Source of the DNA: Gracilaria vermiculophylla
Taxonomy: Eukaryota > Rhodophyta > Florideophyceae > Gracilariales > Gracilariaceae
DNA: 64,000 nt
Reading direction: 5' to 3'
NCBI GenBank assembly: GCA_019155205.2
Contig: JAHNZQ020000049.1
Span: forward strand, 1,201,155-1,265,154
The stretch's first letter is position 1. Each line of letters begins with the position of its first letter. Both the position numbers and the translations under genes were made by a program. Of the stretch, positions 63,675 through 64,000 are shown piece by piece. The notes under the pieces are model-generated. The model searched no databases. It saw only the letters and a program-made list of their open reading frames with translations, and had not been told where the DNA came from.

Positions 63675-64000
63675 TGTGGTACTGTCAGCCCTCCTGTCGA
63701 GGTAGTAAAGCACAACGTCCGTTAGGAGTTTTTAGTGACTCCAAAGGCGCGTATTCCTAAAGGTGGTCTCCGGTATCCGCTGTTGCGAGCCGGGGGAATT
63801 CTGTAAGGGATCCGCAAACACCAAGCGGAGGGGAGGTTCACTGGGCGGACAATGCTCCTACAGGCGCTGCTACGATGCGACCTGGGGATCGGCGGCTTAG
63901 AAACCTGAGAGAGTAGACAAGAGACTCCAACCGGAAAATGTAGAAGAAGACTCAAGGGTGCTTGTCTTTACTTCCCCAGAGGTGGAGCTCAACCGGCAGC
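63675..64000 (-). repeat. LTR copy in reverse orientation, cut by the window edge
   Basis: Reading the minus strand, the sequence matches the LTR ends at 42015, 50770 and 51548, finishing ..CTGACAGTACCACA at 63675. It includes the blocks CCCAGGTCGC and GACTCTCGT-like motifs shared by the other copies. The rest of the LTR, and any element attached to it, lies beyond the window. Confidence 0.88.

Noticed and set aside
1..64000. CRISPR array, bacterial operons or phage genes
   Set aside because: No short regularly spaced direct repeats with unique spacers; genes, introns and retroelements are all eukaryotic.

Overview
This is nuclear DNA of a eukaryote, not a bacterium or phage. It carries seryl-tRNA synthetase, U1 snRNP protein C, a Mad/Bub checkpoint kinase, DPH3, two R2R3-MYB factors and a P/U-type cyclin. 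Three genes have spliceosomal introns with GT..AG ends (135, 146 and 93 bp). Most other genes read as one exon, and convergent genes lie as close as 40 bp. R2R3-MYBs, a plant-like U-type cyclin, a UAA-type sugar-nucleotide/PAPS transporter, compact genes and few introns suit a microbial alga. A unicellular red alga is my best guess, but this is inference and was not tested by any search.

Layout. From 1 to about 28.7 kb the DNA is GC-rich and gene-dense. In order: a secreted Ser/Pro-rich protein (-), DPH3 (+, spliced), MYB-1 (+), a C2H2 zinc-finger gene (+, spliced), a 351-bp tandem array, a helical protein of unknown function (-), a possible small Cys-rich protein (+), a membrane RING-H2 protein (+), a UAA transporter (+), an HSDL2-like dehydrogenase (+), a MadBub kinase (-), seryl-tRNA synthetase (+), U1-C (-), a Ctr copper transporter (-) and a small secreted Cys-rich protein (+). 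From 28.7 to about 38 kb it is mostly gene-poor, with a small membrane protein (+), a cyclin (-) and MYB-2 (+, spliced).

From about 40 kb to the end the window is mainly decayed mobile DNA. A Ty3/Gypsy chromovirus-like element (40183-50770) has about 553-bp LTRs. Its left LTR is split by a 1277-bp Tc1-type transposon, and the right LTR shows the empty site. Further LTR copies, a second Gypsy RT fragment, a second Tc1 copy of the same length, a third element with Tc1-like ends and a piece of a DDE_4/Harbinger-type transposase follow. One host-like gene, for a three-pass membrane protein, sits at 58.66-60.20 kb among them.

How the genes relate. These are mostly unrelated housekeeping genes: translation (SerRS, DPH3), splicing (U1-C), mitosis (MadBub), transcription (two MYBs, C2H2), trafficking and transport (UAA carrier, Ctr, RING). 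The most unusual structure is the tandem array at 8.62-11.64 kb. Its unit is derived largely from the 3' UTR and last about 29 codons of the adjacent minus-strand gene, and it lies between two convergent genes. A transcript running through it from the C2H2 side would be antisense to that gene's mRNA.
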